Shown here: positions 22,051 to 32,469 of the stretch, piece after piece
How positions within the stretch are numbered: position 1 is the first letter of the stretch
Layout of the letters: the number at the start of each line of letters is the position of its first letter
NCBI GenBank assembly: GCA_917880885.1
Contig: OU862920.1
Location: 1,798,001-1,862,000 of the forward strand
Reading direction: 5' to 3'
Length of the DNA: 64,000 nt
Origin: Limnephilus marmoratus
Taxonomy: Eukaryota > Arthropoda > Insecta > Trichoptera > Limnephilidae
Translations under genes and position numbers: made by a program
Notes under the pieces: model-generated
What the model was told of the DNA's origin: nothing
Seen by the model: only the letters and a program-made list of their open reading frames with translations
The model's database searches: none

Positions 22051-22630
22051 AAAATGATAATTTAAAAAAAATCCAGTTCTAAGATTGCATAATGCATATT
22101 AACTCTCAGTACTTTCGCAAGTAATCTTCTAATAAATGTAATATCAATAGCAAATGAGGATAAAATGACTTCAACTCTAAAATTAGACAATGATCAGTAT
22201 TTTTATTGTTATGTCCTCTGCGTGCATAATCTTAATATGTCCCACTGTATTTATCTAAAGTGACCTGCCGTGTGAGTATCATTTCTGTATCCGTTGGAAC
22301 ATAATTAGAGAAACCCCAGGAAATGATACATATTTACGTTACGTAAGCGCCCTTGAGGTGAGTTTTCACAAAAACAACGCTATACAAAATATACTATTAC
22401 CGGAATTTTAGCACGACCGCGATCAGGATACCTTTGAATCAGAAACCTCGCATCAGTATAGTTAGATTCCGTTTCGGAGTTATTCGCTGTGGTGAGGCTA
22501 ATTTTGCTTCGCCCTTTGATGTTTCAAATAAACTTTGTGTAATTTACTTTGCGAAATACGGGACAGGAATTTCATAGCTGAGAACTTAGATTAATTATAT
22601 TAAAATTAAATTGGTCTATGTTCCAAAGGA
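22051..22630. other. intergenic, nothing recognised
   Basis: No coding signal. A short TGAGTTTTCACAAAAACAAC segment resembles one at 23.62 kb; its meaning is unclear. Confidence 0.4.
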
Positions 22631-22820
22631 GTTTTTTTTTAAAGAAAAACAGACATTCCCGGGTTAAAAAAAACCTGACAATGTTTGGAAATCATCTAAT
22701 ACCACAGAAAATGGAAAATGTTGCTTGTGTCGTGATGGAAGACTTAGCCAGCCTAGGAATCGAACACGCAACGCATAGTGGTGGCGATACCAACTCAGCC
22801 GCTTACCGAACGATATCCTC
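22631..22820 (-). mobile_element. tRNA-derived SINE, family S1
   Basis: On the minus strand the order is the same as the 534-724 copy: tRNA-like head with GTTCGATTC B box (22757-22765 on the plus strand), CATTTTCCATTTTCTGTGG, a GACAATGTTTGG-type block inverted, CGGGAATGTCTGTTTTTC, then an A run. It is moderately diverged from the first copy. Confidence 0.7.
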
Positions 22821-23222
22821 TGTAGTCTATACAATAAACAATATTTATATTCCGATATTTAAAAAAAAATGCAATCATCATGGTATTCATGGGGTGTAAT
22901 TGGGATGTACCTATCTATGGGCAGGGCTGGGCAGTATTTGAATTACTTGTAATTGAAATACGTATTTTGTATTTGTATTTAAATTACTTCCTAAAAATGT
23001 ATTTTGTAATTGGTATTTTAATTACCTGCTGCTGAGGTATTTTGTAATTTGTATTTCAAATACTCATGACTTCAAAATACATTTTCAAATACATTTAGCG
23101 ATCTTAATAATGATAATGAAAAATAAACACACATCTATATTACATAGACTAAAAACGCTAGAATCCTGTACTATTGTCCTTTGCTATAGCACTCTCACTA
23201 ATGATTATTTGTAGTTCTCTTA

Positions 23223-23385
23223 GGGGGCATACATTAATTACGTGAGCTCAAAAAGGGGGGGGGGTCCAGCAAAATCTCACGTTACTTGAAAAGAATAAAC
23301 GAAGTGACCCTAATTTATCTCGTCATCAAGCGGCCGGGGGATCTAGTTTGGAAAAAAACTGCTCACGTAATTAATGTATGCCCCC
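23223..23385. mobile_element. PIF/Harbinger-like MITE
   Basis: Inverted ends GGGGGCATACATTAATTACG and its complement are flanked on both sides by TTA (23220-23222 and 23386-23388), the 3-bp duplication typical of PIF/Harbinger. The element is 163 bp, lies inside the hAT-like element, and has an internal G run. A partial internal match (ATCTCACGTTACTTGAAAAG) occurs at 54.07 kb. Confidence 0.82.
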
Positions 23386-23644
23386 TTATCATTGCTTTAT
23401 AATGTACTGTACATTTTTTTACGTCATGCTAGTTACTATTTTTGTCCTCTGCTACAATAGCACTGTTATTGTACGTTTTGTATCATATTATATTATACTT
23501 GTCATTGCTTTGTATTGTACATTTTTGTATCATAGTATTAGATGAAGCACTATAGGAATAATTTGACTGAATACTAGATTATTTCTAAGTTAATTACTGT
23601 AGAGCGCACTTGAAGTGAAATAACACAAAACTGCGCTATACAAA

Positions 23645-24292
23645 TGTCATCCATTTATATATAAAAATGAATCCTTGTTTCCCTTGGTCACGCCATAACT
23701 TCAGAATGACTTCACCTATTTCATTATTTTTTTTAAAGTTTTCTAATACTTTGTAGAAGGATCTTACGGAAACAAAAATTAAGAATATTACGCAGAAAAT
23801 TTGATAATTTCAGAAAACTTAACGACTATTTTAACTTCGCACGTTTGACAGTTCGCGCGTTTGATGAAATTGAATTTAGCAGGCAGCTATTTTTTTTTGT
23901 AACAAAAGAATTGTGTATGGATTTTTAAAATTGTAGATATATATTAAATAGGTACCTATGTTAGTTACCAGATTTGATTGATTGTTCTTATAATATAGAA
24001 AAATTAATATTTGTAATATGTGAAAATTTGAATAAAAAAATTGTAATAGCTGGCACGCGAGTTGTTTGAAAACTGTATGTACTGGGACTAAATACATGGA
24101 ACGCGGGAGAGGAGTTGGTGGGATGGGGAGCGGGAGAGGGGAGAGGGTAGGCGGGGAAAGTGGAAGGAGAATGCAAGAGGGGAACGGGGATGCGGGAGGG
24201 GAACGGGAAGCACGGAAAAGGACATGCAGGGAGAAACAATTTATTTCTTTGAATATGGCATTCAACATGTGCCGGGAACCAGCTAGTGTTAA
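23645..24292 (-). mobile_element. element P copy with purine-rich tract, nested in hAT-like element
   Basis: On the minus strand it begins CTAGCTGGTTCCCGGCACAT, has TTGTTTCTCCCTGCATGTCC, then the pyrimidine tract (24066-24230). It extends to a conserved far end near 23650 (AATGAATCCTTGTTTCCCTT, TCACGCCATAACTTCAGAAT). Open frames across the tract reflect base composition only. Confidence 0.65.
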
Positions 24293-24734
24293 TATAATAA
24301 TTATTAATATTAACATTATCATAATAACACTATTATTATAATTATTATTATAATCTAACACCTAAGTCCTATACCACAAAACTTTACTAGTGAAGCGGAG
24401 ACGAGATGTGTCTTCTGAGCAATATGATTGGTCAATTTTAGCACGTCTCTGTTTCACTCTGCTCAGCTTTGCTTCTATTGAAATGCAACCTTGGATATGG
24501 GCATTTACGACAATTTATTGCAACCAAAGGTTCTACCAAAACCAAATGTATTTTGTAATTTGTATTTTGTATTTGAAATTAAAAAATGGTTAAAATACTG
24601 TATTTTGTATTTCAAACACACGCCTTGAAAGTATTTTGTATTTCGTATTTTAAATACATGCGAAAAAGTATTTTGTAATTTGTATTTTTATTGCAGCAAA
24701 GCATGTATTTTGCCCAGCCCTTTGTATGGGTAGC

Positions 24735-25100
24735 ACCCACCCCACCCCACCGCACCGCCTTGGGTTTAATTTATTTGCATCTGCCATATGTCACCTTAAT
24801 TGGTGACTTAGCAGGGGTGTCTGGGTTTATGGGGTGAGGTTTATCTAGGTCTTTCGACTTCTCTTTCGGGCTCTCGATTCACAGCCTTGCACTGCAATGA
24901 GGGGGATGGATTCGTACGTCCGTCACTCCTGGGCTCACTGACCCCCAGAAACCTGCACACCACTTTTTCATTTTTCTAAACAGAGCTTCATTTCTCTCCT
25001 TTTCTTAGAAAACCCTCCACTCGTTATCCCCAAGGATAATACAGGCGGTGAGGGAAATTATTTTCCTCAAGGCAATTTGTAGTTTAAGATGATAATGTAA
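24735..25100 (+). mobile_element. non-autonomous retroelement, family N, diverged
   Basis: It has TCTGCCATATGTCACCTTAA, TGGTGACTTAGCAGGGGTGT, GTTTATGGGGTGAGGTTTAT and the CACTCCTGGGCTCACTGACC block. The tail (GGTGAGGGAAATTATTTTCC) decays after TCAAGGC, where the TGTGTGGAG motif is lost. It abuts the hAT-like element at 24722. Confidence 0.72.
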
Positions 25101-25904
25101 AAAAATGTGAAAGATGTAAAAGCGAATGTTAAAAAAAGACGCAAAACATTTAAATACGTATGTTACTTCTTACCAAACACACTCTTGGTAATATTTACAA
25201 AATTACTAATTTTGGAAGCGTAAACTAATTTAAAGTAAAAGTTTTATCTTTGAATTTGCTACTTTAATAAAGTTTAAATTCAACTAGTTGAAGTGGCGAC
25301 CGTGGAAGTATTTTATAATTTGTTAATTATTCATTTATTCTAAAAAGTATCCATGTATTATAACGAGTTGGTCTATGGCCTGGTGTAGAGAACGTAAAGA
25401 GGGATATTTTTGCAAAACTGACTTCTTCCACCCGAACGTTTAGCTGAGAAATCGCAAAAAACTGATACAAGTAACAAATATGTGATTTTAAGCCTTTTTT
25501 GTAACTGTTGTGATTTTATATATACTTTTTAGAAATAGATAACACTTAAACAAATATTGAAAAATAATAAGATATTTACAATTTGCGTTTGCAATTAGTC
25601 TGTTTTAGAATAATCAATCTAGGAAACACAACTGACAACAACTTTCATACAAATCAACTAGGCGGCCATTTTGGCTCGTGACCAAATGCTTTGATGGCTG
25701 AAATGGAATAAGCTTAAGGTAGGGAAGTACCGGGCTATTCAGATCTGGTCACCAAACAACAAACACTAAAGCCATTTCAAGCAACTTCCTATTCTGAATC
25801 GCGGTCGGAGTATCTTCCACCCTGGAAGGTTCCACAAATATACTGTATATTATTTTAAATGATTTAATTGTGAAATAACACAAATTAATAAAATAAAATT
25901 TATT
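25101..25904. other. intergenic, no gene supported
   Basis: AT-rich. It includes a weak candidate terminal exon on the minus strand at 25789-25842, discussed among the rejected items. Nothing else was recognised. Confidence 0.4.
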
Positions 25905-25970
25905 TGCCACGCCGGAATTAGATTCCGCGGCCTTCAGATTGCGAGTCAAGAGCCTAACGGAAGGAAAAAG
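25905..25970 (-). mobile_element. tRNA-like fragment
   Basis: GCCACGCCGGAATTAGATTC, CGCGGCCTTCAGATTGCGAG and TCAAGAGCCTAACGG read on the minus strand like a degraded tRNA-derived head (anticodon-arm-like and T-arm-like segments). The B box is weak. It directly abuts a family N copy. Confidence 0.35.
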
Positions 25971-26305
25971 ATGTGGTGTGGGTAGGAATCTGGGGGCAGT
26001 ATGTCCAGGAGTGACGGAAATATGAATCCATCCCTCCCGTTGCGGTACAAGGCGATGTTCCAGGAGATTCCGGCTGGACAGGATAAAAGACTTCCCTCTA
26101 CCATTCTCTCCCGATCCGGCCTGCCATGCAGCGGGTCGGCAGACGCATCCGTCGCCAAGACCCGGACAAACCACACCCCATGAACCCGGACACCCCTGCT
26201 AAGTCACCAAACGTAGCGAACCACTTGGGGTGGCTTATGGCAGAGGTGTTGGTTATCGAATAAATGGTTCCCGAGGCAGCGGCACCAGCACCCGCTTCCC
26301 AAATT
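25960..26305 (-). mobile_element. family N copy, 5' body, minus strand
   Basis: On the minus strand it carries GGAAGCGGG, CTCTGCCATAAGCCACCCCA, AGTGGTTCGCTACGTTTGGT, GGCGACGGATGCGTCTGCCG, and the CACTCCTGGACATACTGCCC region. The LINE-like 3' tail is absent; instead the copy ends near 25960. It stands head to head with the copy at 26300. The open frames seen here are probably part of the repeat and not a host gene. Confidence 0.72.
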
Positions 26306-26435
26306 TATTGGATAACCAACAAGAGGTTCGCTACGTTTGGTGACTTAGCAGGTGTCCCCGGGTTCTTGGTGTGAGGTTTGCTTAAGTCTTGGCGGCGGAT
26401 GCTTTTGCCCACCTACTACGTTGCGGACCGGATCG
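26295..26435 (+). mobile_element. family N copy, partial, plus strand, head to head
   Basis: TTTATTGGATAACCAACA, GGTTCGCTACGTTTGGTGAC and TCTTGGCGGCGGATGC match the 5' body of family N. It begins at the same internal word as the minus-strand copy, so the two form an inverted pair joined at CCCAAATTTATTGG. It is truncated after GGACCGGATCGTGAC. Confidence 0.7.
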
Positions 26436-26663
26436 TGACTTAAATCTCCTATCTTGTATTAGCAGGGTCGCCTAAGACAACGGTACTTTTACGTCGAATT
26501 AGATGACATCCGCAATGTTGTGTTATAATATAATGTATTCAAATTAAATACCCTTTTTTGTATATGTTTTTATCATTTTATTTGAGTATATTATAACATT
26601 ACATCATAATTCCGTAATGCTATTTTTGAGAAAATATTATACCTATACATAATATTGGTTCAA

Positions 26664-26798
26664 TCACAACTCAGAATCATGCAATGTCAACAACCCTTTG
26701 AAAAGTCATTAAAAGTTACGATATTATTTTTTAATATTTTTTTACTATTAATGACCTTTCAAAAGAGGTGTTAAAATTGCCTGATTCTAAGTTGTCCG
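26664..26798. mobile_element. small inverted-repeat (foldback) element
   Basis: ACAACTCAGAATCATGCAAT followed by CCCTTTGAAAAGTCATTAA is mirrored by TTAATGACCTTTCAAAAG, then AATTGCCTGATTCTAAGTTG. The arms are about 48 bp with roughly 80% pairing and an AT-rich centre. No coding capacity. Confidence 0.65.
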
Positions 26799-27094
26799 GT
26801 AACGATAAAAATCTGATACAATAGTTAATTGTACAAATCAGAGACACTCGAGAGACGTCATGTAACAATCAACTGAATCAAATGCATGAGCCAGGTCGTA
26901 TCGAGAGTCAAAATAACAATGCAATATGGTGGTAGCCCATTTATCTTTTTTTTAAATTTAGATGTTTACAAGATTTTTTCACACGTCTTGTAGGAAAAAA
27001 TACATGAAACACAAAATAAAAATATTTTATAATACAGTTAACGAAATAACACAGGTAAAAGAGTAACTAAAATTATTTTGATAATAAATATGAC

Positions 27095-27200
27095 AGGTCA
27101 GTGGCTCTGTTGGCATTTCCGCTTACTGTCATGGTATTGGGAGATTTTTCAAATATAGTCAGGTTATTCGTCATCCGAGAATGTTTAATGTTTTTACGGA
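27095..27200 (+). mobile_element. SINE S1, internally deleted copy
   Basis: It has GGTCAGTGGCTCTGTTGGC, then TCCGCTTACTGTCATGG, then CAGGTTATTCGTCATCCGAG. The B-box segment of the tRNA-like head is missing. It runs into the hairpin at 27194-27236. Confidence 0.6.
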
Positions 27201-27236
27201 GCGCTTAAAAAAAAATAGAATTTTTTAAGCGCTCCG
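27194..27236. repeat. short inverted repeat (ACGGAGCGCTTAAAAAA)
   Basis: ACGGAGCGCTTAAAAAAAAA and TTTTTTAAGCGCTCCGT form a 17-bp stem with a short A/T loop. It could be a tiny MITE relic placed at the tail of the SINE copy. Its function is unknown. Confidence 0.75.
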
Positions 27237-27681
27237 TGCAAACAATTTAATCCTAGGAAAAATGCCAAAACTTCAGACTTCCTTTAAGGCTTTTTTTTGG
27301 TGGGTTATTATAAGGTCTTTCCTTATACCTTTTGTAAAACAGCAGTTTTGTGTGCATGTAAGTGTAGTTTTGGGAAGCCCTAAATTCCGTATGACGATTA
27401 TGAATATCTTCATGGTACATAATATTGGTTTAATTAGGGAGCATTTAGGCTTGTAAATTATTTAATTTGTAAGGTATTATATATTACTTAATATTATTAT
27501 CGTTACTAGGCGCGATGCAATGGTCAAAAGAATATCATCAAATCCTCATACTGGGAGAATTTATTACTAAGTTTCTAAGGTTATATGCAACTTGGAGTAC
27601 CTTTGAACAATCTTCGGACTCTCGCGGTGTAATTGCATCCACAGTTTATTAAAAAATCTGCGTAAACCAATCTTATGGTAT
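27237..27681. other. intergenic, nothing recognised
   Basis: A short plus-strand frame (27262-27456) has no domain or splice support. Confidence 0.4.
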
Positions 27682-27910
27682 GACCAGTGGCGTAGCTGGC
27701 ATGGGTGGCACCCGGGGGCATAACGTGGTATCACATTTTGCCTTCAATCCAATCCCCCCAATTTCGACTTCATGAAAAATAAAAACCTCACAAGTACAAC
27801 ATTACATTCCGGGATGGCTAGAAAATTTCAGAAATAGGCTATTTTCGCCTATAAAAAGACCGTCAGACACAAAATTCTCCCGTTTCGGGGCACTCCACAT
27901 AGAGCTAAGA
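27682..27910. mobile_element. hAT-like MITE end (CAGTGGCGTAGC)
   Basis: CAGTGGCGTAGCTGGCATGG followed by CACCCGGGGGCATAACG is the typical start of a widespread CAGTGGCGTAGC-ended hAT-like MITE family. The right inverted end was not found, so the copy is truncated or decayed. A relative lies at 51.38-51.56 kb. Confidence 0.5.
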
Positions 27911-28951
27911 ATATGTATATAAATAACCCCTGTTAAATATTTTTGTGACAATATCTTTCGTAATTTTTTTTCACGGTCGTGTGTCGCCCTCCGTCCGGTG
28001 TGATGTCACAAAAGTCCAACCCCTGAAAGGAAAAGATTACAGAAGGCGGTGTTTTATTTTTTTTCAGTTCTATCTAAAATTGTTTTTTAGAATTTAATTT
28101 GTCTTCGAAGATTTGGTAAAATTTAAATAAAAAAATAAAAAAAAAAAACAAAAAAATGTAAATAAGTTTGAATCCAAAGCATGATAGAAAACAACTGAGA
28201 AAATAATTGCTATTGGACCAATAATTTTTAACGAAGATTGACGAAGATATCATATCATATAAATCTAGTCTCTCAAGAACTTACACACATCTATAATTCG
28301 GTTCTGTAGTTTAAATACCAATGTATGAGATTCTTAAAATAAGGATCGAATTAAGTCTGTACATGGATTGCCCACACTTACCCTCTGCAATCTTGGGCGA
28401 GTCAAATTAGAAACATTAAACGAGGGTTTTAACAGAAGTTACGACAAATTTATTTTAAACATCAACAACGTCCTTAAAGAATCTTTCCTCTTGCCCAGAA
28501 TGAAAATCAATAGAATTCACCGTTGACTAAGAAACCACCAAACTTTCCATATTCCTTTCCAAAGAACTTACATAATCGTCTTCCAACATCGAGTGCGAAT
28601 GTGTCGACATATTTTACGTTAGCCTTCAGGACTCTAAGAACATTTTTTTTTATCTCTTGTATTTTTTTTTAAATTTCTTTTTTTTTTGTTGATTCCCATA
28701 TTGTTTTTCACAAACATATTGGCACACACTGTTGGAATTAAACTTATTTTGTCGTTAAATTTAAATTTATTCGCCGTAATTTTTTAACAATAACCGTCTG
28801 TTGTGCACATTGATATACAAAATAAAAACAATAAAAACTCTGACTCATAAATATAATGACTTGGATATATACACTCGTTAGTAACAAATTCAAGTCGTGT
28901 TGTTATGACATGTAGTAATGGTGAAATGAGTAAAGAAACAAAAATCCTTAC
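27911..28951. other. intron or 3' side of the host gene, nothing recognised
   Basis: The region lies downstream (minus strand) of the splice donor at 28951. It is AT-rich with long A and T runs. I could not identify a following exon, polyadenylation context or repeat in it. Confidence 0.4.
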
Positions 28952-29642
28952 CTCCGAAAGATCTTCACTACTCGGTCTGAATCCATATTCTTCAATTGAA
29001 TCTCTCTTTTCTATGTTTCTCTGTTGTCTGGTTGGATGATGAGTGGGAGAAGCAGACACATTAGTCGACACCTGGACACTGCTTCCTTGGAGATTTCTGC
29101 CATTATCCGAGGTCATGCCAGACGCAGCACTAAAGTGCCACGGCCCATCATTCCTCCTCTGTGCATACATTCGATAGTCCTCCGCAAGCCGGATTTCTTC
29201 TTCTATCAAGGCTTGATTCCACCTGGACTCTGACAGATTTGGCACAGACCTTCCTCTTCTGTGTACGTAAGGCACGTAGTTCTGCGGCGTGGGGAATCTA
29301 CTGGGTGTTTCATACCTAGATTCTGATCTCGCGGGTGAGTGGATGCTTTGCGATAGGGAATTTCGCGAGTGCTTTTGAGTACCTGTGGTATTGTAAACTC
29401 TTCTGATTGGTGAAGGCTGAAGGAACTGGCTGGCGGGGGCAGAGAGGGGCTTTAGTTTGCAAGGAGTGTTCCAGGTCTCCACTTCGTGGTCCATGGAGTT
29501 GGGGTGGGTCAGGTTCTGCGGGATGTACGGGGGGTACTGGCGGGAGCTGGACGGGTACACGTTCGAGAGAAGTCCGACACCGGGATACTCACCCCGGTTC
29601 ATCAGATTGGACCCGGTGTTGGTGTTGGTGTTGAGGCCCAAC
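28952..29642 (-). CDS. exon of a host membrane-protein gene, Ser/Pro-rich cytoplasmic tail
   Basis: Read on the minus strand, a splice acceptor (TTTTTTTCTGCAG) precedes 29642 and a donor (GAG|GTAAGG) follows 28952. The 691-nt exon completes a codon split with the upstream exon and adds 230 codons. The product starts LGLNTNTNTGSN and is rich in Ser, Pro, Asn, Arg and Tyr. It contains SVPNLSESRWNQALIEEEIR, then LAEDYRMYAQRRNDGPWHF, a charged stretch that may be helical. No membrane segment or enzyme motif is seen. The high GC and lack of stops contrast with the flanks. I do not recognise the gene; a tail of a multi-pass insect protein is likely. The exon ends in phase 0 with no stop, so at least one more exon must follow. 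Confidence 0.82.
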
Positions 29643-30100
29643 CTGCAGAAAAAAAATGATAAACTAAACGGAGACCTTCTATTTTTGAATAGATTATTAC
29701 ACGGTGAATTGATAATATACAAACATCTTCAAATATAAATGTATTCCGTGTAAATTTGGATGGAATCCAATTTAGCCACGGATTTAAATATTCTACCTAA
29801 TAATATAACAAAACAGAACAATATCAAAAATACGTGAATACCTCAAAACAGATTCTCATAAAGAGGCCGTGTTAACGAAACACTTTAATTTACTTGACAC
29901 TACTCGCATACACATTACACATACTATACAAAAATATTATATCCAATGAAATATTAATCGAATTTAATGTTTAGATATATGAGTACATTAAATTATAATT
30001 CCATGAATTTAACTGCGGAATAAATGGAAATTTATACTAATTAATAACTATAATAATGGTACTGCACAACAACACGATGAAAAAATAAGTGTGGACTCAC
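29643..30100 (-). other. intron of the host gene
   Basis: A 458-bp AT-rich intron with donor AC|GTGAGT at 30100 and acceptor CTGCAG ending at 29643. The phases of the two exons match (2 nt plus 1 nt), which supports the pairing. Confidence 0.78.
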
Positions 30101-30186
30101 GTAAACACATCGGAGGGTGGTTCAGGCTCCGGGAGAGACCTGCGTCTTTCCCTGCGAGTTGCTGCGAGGATGTACGCCCACATTAT
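30101..30186 (-). CDS. exon of the same host gene, membrane-segment end and basic stretch
   Basis: This 86-nt exon is bounded by an acceptor (TTGTTGCAG before 30186) and a donor (GTGAGT after 30101). It encodes IMWAYILAATRRERRRSLPE followed by PEPPSDVF, and its last two bases begin a Thr codon completed at 29642. The hydrophobic IMWAYILAA followed by RRERRR fits the inner end of a transmembrane helix under the positive-inside rule, which would place the long tail of the next exon in the cytoplasm. It starts in phase 0. Exons upstream of it, at higher coordinates, could not be found in the window, so the 5' part of the gene probably lies beyond large repeat-filled introns. The start of translation is unknown. 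Confidence 0.75.
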
Positions 30187-30530
30187 CTGCAACAATATTA
30201 ATAATCTGATTGCTAAATCTGAATTTTCATTACATCTAGTCTATTTTATAGGACCTTCTAAACTCAGGACCTCCATTCTGTTGAACTGGTCTTCAGAGAG
30301 TTCGATATTAATTGTTGGATAATAGGTATTGTTGTTACATGATAGTGAAGAACAGATTATTTATAATAAAACAATATTTATTTGACAACCGATTTTTACA
30401 TATTTATATACCTAATTTCTTTTTTGTTACATTGGTTCTATTGATAAAAGGGTCACTGCACAGCTATTCATTCCGGATTTCTCCCGGAATGTAGTTGGTT
30501 TTCAGCAATGCCTCTAAATGTATCAATGCA
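30187..30530. other. intron sequence, nothing recognised
   Basis: AT-rich, upstream of the 86-nt exon on the minus strand. CCGGATTTCTCCCGGAATG near 30475 resembles AGGATTTCTCCTGGAATG at 9.06 kb, so a short unnamed repeat is shared. Confidence 0.4.
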
Positions 30531-30790
30531 GGGCGTTAAGGGACGTACTTAATTTTTTTTTTTTTGTTTATGTTTCTTTATTCTTTGAATTGTTCGTTAC
30601 ATTGATTGGGGATTTTTCGACCACCATACTAGGCACATGCCTGTGTTGTGGTAGTCGACAAGTTAACAAGTGATTTTTGGAATTATTGGGTTGACGGAGT
30701 TTACAAACCCAGATGTAATGAGATTTATAATACCGGCCACAACTGCATTTTTTCCTGAATTCCTGGAAAGACCCAAAACGCACAGACCAT
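30531..30790 (-). mobile_element. LINE 3' end with conserved hairpin (copy A), next to a mariner-like MITE end
   Basis: CAGGGCGTTAAGGGACGTAC at 30531 matches the terminal repeat of the MITE at 48.97 kb. A T-rich tract then serves as the complement of a poly-A tail, followed by the hairpin at 30618-30657. Upstream on the minus strand an open frame of about 70 codons has CSCGRYYKSHYIWVCKLR, which I do not recognise; it may be a LINE remnant. Confidence 0.5.
30618..30657 (-). promoter_or_regulatory. LINE 3' UTR hairpin (copy A)
   Basis: CGACCACCA pairs with TGTGGTAGTCG (one C/A mismatch) around CTAGGCACATGCCTGTGT. The loop signature is the same as in copies B-G, while the stem sequence is different. 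Confidence 0.75.
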
Positions 30791-31289
30791 TACTTTGACA
30801 AATTGAAATTCACAAAATTTCACAAATACAGCTTAATAGTTCTTAATATCCGGTAATTGACAATTACACCAAAACTAAACGCAGAAAATCATTTTTTAAT
30901 TATACTGTAATACCAGCAGAGAGGGTAGTTAACAAGGATTTTATTCAATTTATTTGATTTTTTCATCTTTGTTCGCACGTCGTCTTTGACGATTGGATTT
31001 GTAGTTATTTGTACACAAATTGGATCTTTAGTATGCTGTGATTGTTCTTTCTTATACCGCTGTTTATTTCTACTTAACTTTGTTAGGTATCTAAATTATC
31101 TCTCTGTATTTTTGTACTACACTGGTCTTGTGAACTTTATAATTTTATTTACACTGAAATTTGAAAAATTTATTTAACCTCACACTATGGATTGTAAATT
31201 CCTCCCGCCCCAAAATTAGATTTGTAACTCATCAGGATTGCCATGTAACAGTAAAATAAAATAAAAATACATGACACTTAAAATAAATT
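30791..31289. other. intergenic or intronic, nothing recognised
   Basis: A hydrophobic plus-strand frame at 30986-31177 reflects T-rich composition. No splice pattern or repeat match was seen. Confidence 0.4.
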
Positions 31290-31740
31290 AATCACCTCCC
31301 ATGCTCATAAAACCAGAGCCAAACAAACAGACATACTTGATATACCAAAGTGTAACTCTTCGTTTGAACAAAGACGTTCTGAATTTTTAGTAGTAAGGCT
31401 ATACATATAACCAACTCCCACTTAGTATCAACCAAATTAAAACAAAAAATAGGACATTAAATGTTGGCTGAAGGAACTATCAGAAAATGAACTTACTAGT
31501 ATACTTAAACATCGTCGTAGAAGTTTCTGGAAAACCTTATCCAAACCATGAAGTTAAACCATAGAAGTCGCTAAAAACTTATCCAAAGTATAGTCCCCCT
31601 CAGCACAGGATCTCCTAGTGAGGAGGACTACGAATATAATTTCTATTTTATATGGATACCTAACATCTTTCATATAAAAATGTAAGAAATAATAAATATT
31701 TAGTTACTAAATAACAAAATAATATATTTATTTATTACCG
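31290..31740 (+). mobile_element. Jockey/CR1-like LINE 3' end, family E sister copy
   Basis: The coding remnant has AAACAAACAGACATACTTGA, then a decayed SSFEQRRSEFLVVRL frame, parallel to the minus-strand copy at 13.6 kb. The 3' UTR shares CATGAAGTTAAACCATAGAA and the hairpin at 31590-31632. The end is AT-rich near 31700-31740. Confidence 0.7.
31590..31632 (+). promoter_or_regulatory. LINE 3' UTR hairpin (copy F)
   Basis: ATAGTCCCCCTCA pairs with TGAGGAGGACTAC around GCACAGGATCTCCTAG. In the element's sense strand this is the same orientation as copies A-E and G. Confidence 0.72.
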
Positions 31741-32469
31741 TATAAATACAGTTCCTACTTTTCTACTTTGTTCATATACAGAATAATTTAAGTTTAAGCT
31801 TACAGTGCATTTTAAAACTTTTTTCTCCGCTTGCTCGAGATTTTCAGAGATCATTTTTTGAATTTTTCGCTAACATTAAAAAAAAATTATGTCTTCGAAT
31901 TTTAACATGGAGACATGAAAACTTATTATAGTGCTATATAGCCAATGAATTAACCTGTATTTTACCGTTTATCTCATATTTGTGGGATTTATAAAAAAAT
32001 ATTAAAAAAAATCGTTAAATTTATAACCGCGCAAATCCTGCATGTTTGTTACATTGAAACTGCGGTGAGATGTACTTATTCGAGTCAACATAGAATATTT
32101 TCAATTTCTGTATAATATTGTCTGTGATATACTTGATAATGAAAGATGCATATATATGGAGAAGGACTTATTTTTAACCGTAAACAGCTGATCAGAATTG
32201 CTGCGAGAAAAAATATTTTAAAAATTTATTTTTAACATCGTTAGAAGAAGTTCGGATTTGCAACATCTATGGTCACAATAGATATAACATTTCAATAGCC
32301 TCTTTTAAGTCTAAAACAACAAACGTGGGAGCTACAATATTTTAAAAAAAATGCCTAATCAAGGATATAATTGCCTTCTTTATGATGATCGGAGACATTT
32401 AAAATAGCGGCAATATATGGCAAAAATCACTCCAGTGGTTAAATATCAAAAACATAATTCGTATTATTT
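31741..32469. other. intergenic, nothing recognised
   Basis: AT-rich. No element boundary or coding signal was seen. Confidence 0.4.

Larger units (their letters stand above)
22922..24722. mobile_element. hAT-like non-autonomous element with nested insertions
   Basis: It starts CAGGGCTGGGCAGTATTT and ends AAATAC-type words into TGCCCAGCCCT, an inverted repeat typical of hAT ends. Flanking 8-mers TCTATGGG (22914-22921) and TGTATGGG (24723-24730) differ at one base, fitting an 8-bp hAT target duplication. Subterminal zones are full of GTATTTTGTA words on both sides. A PIF-like MITE and an element P copy lie inside. No hAT transposase is recognisable. Confidence 0.82.

Noticed and set aside
25789..25842. 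Possible last exon of the host gene (minus strand, acceptor ATACAG, frame YICGTFQGGRYSDRDSE then stop)
   Set aside because: The phase fits, but there is no pyrimidine tract, the distance is 3 kb through repeats, and there is no independent coding evidence. It would need spliced transcripts.
25749..26176. 141-codon minus-strand ORF as a host gene
   Set aside because: It runs through a tRNA-like fragment and the body of a family N repeat that is present in several copies.
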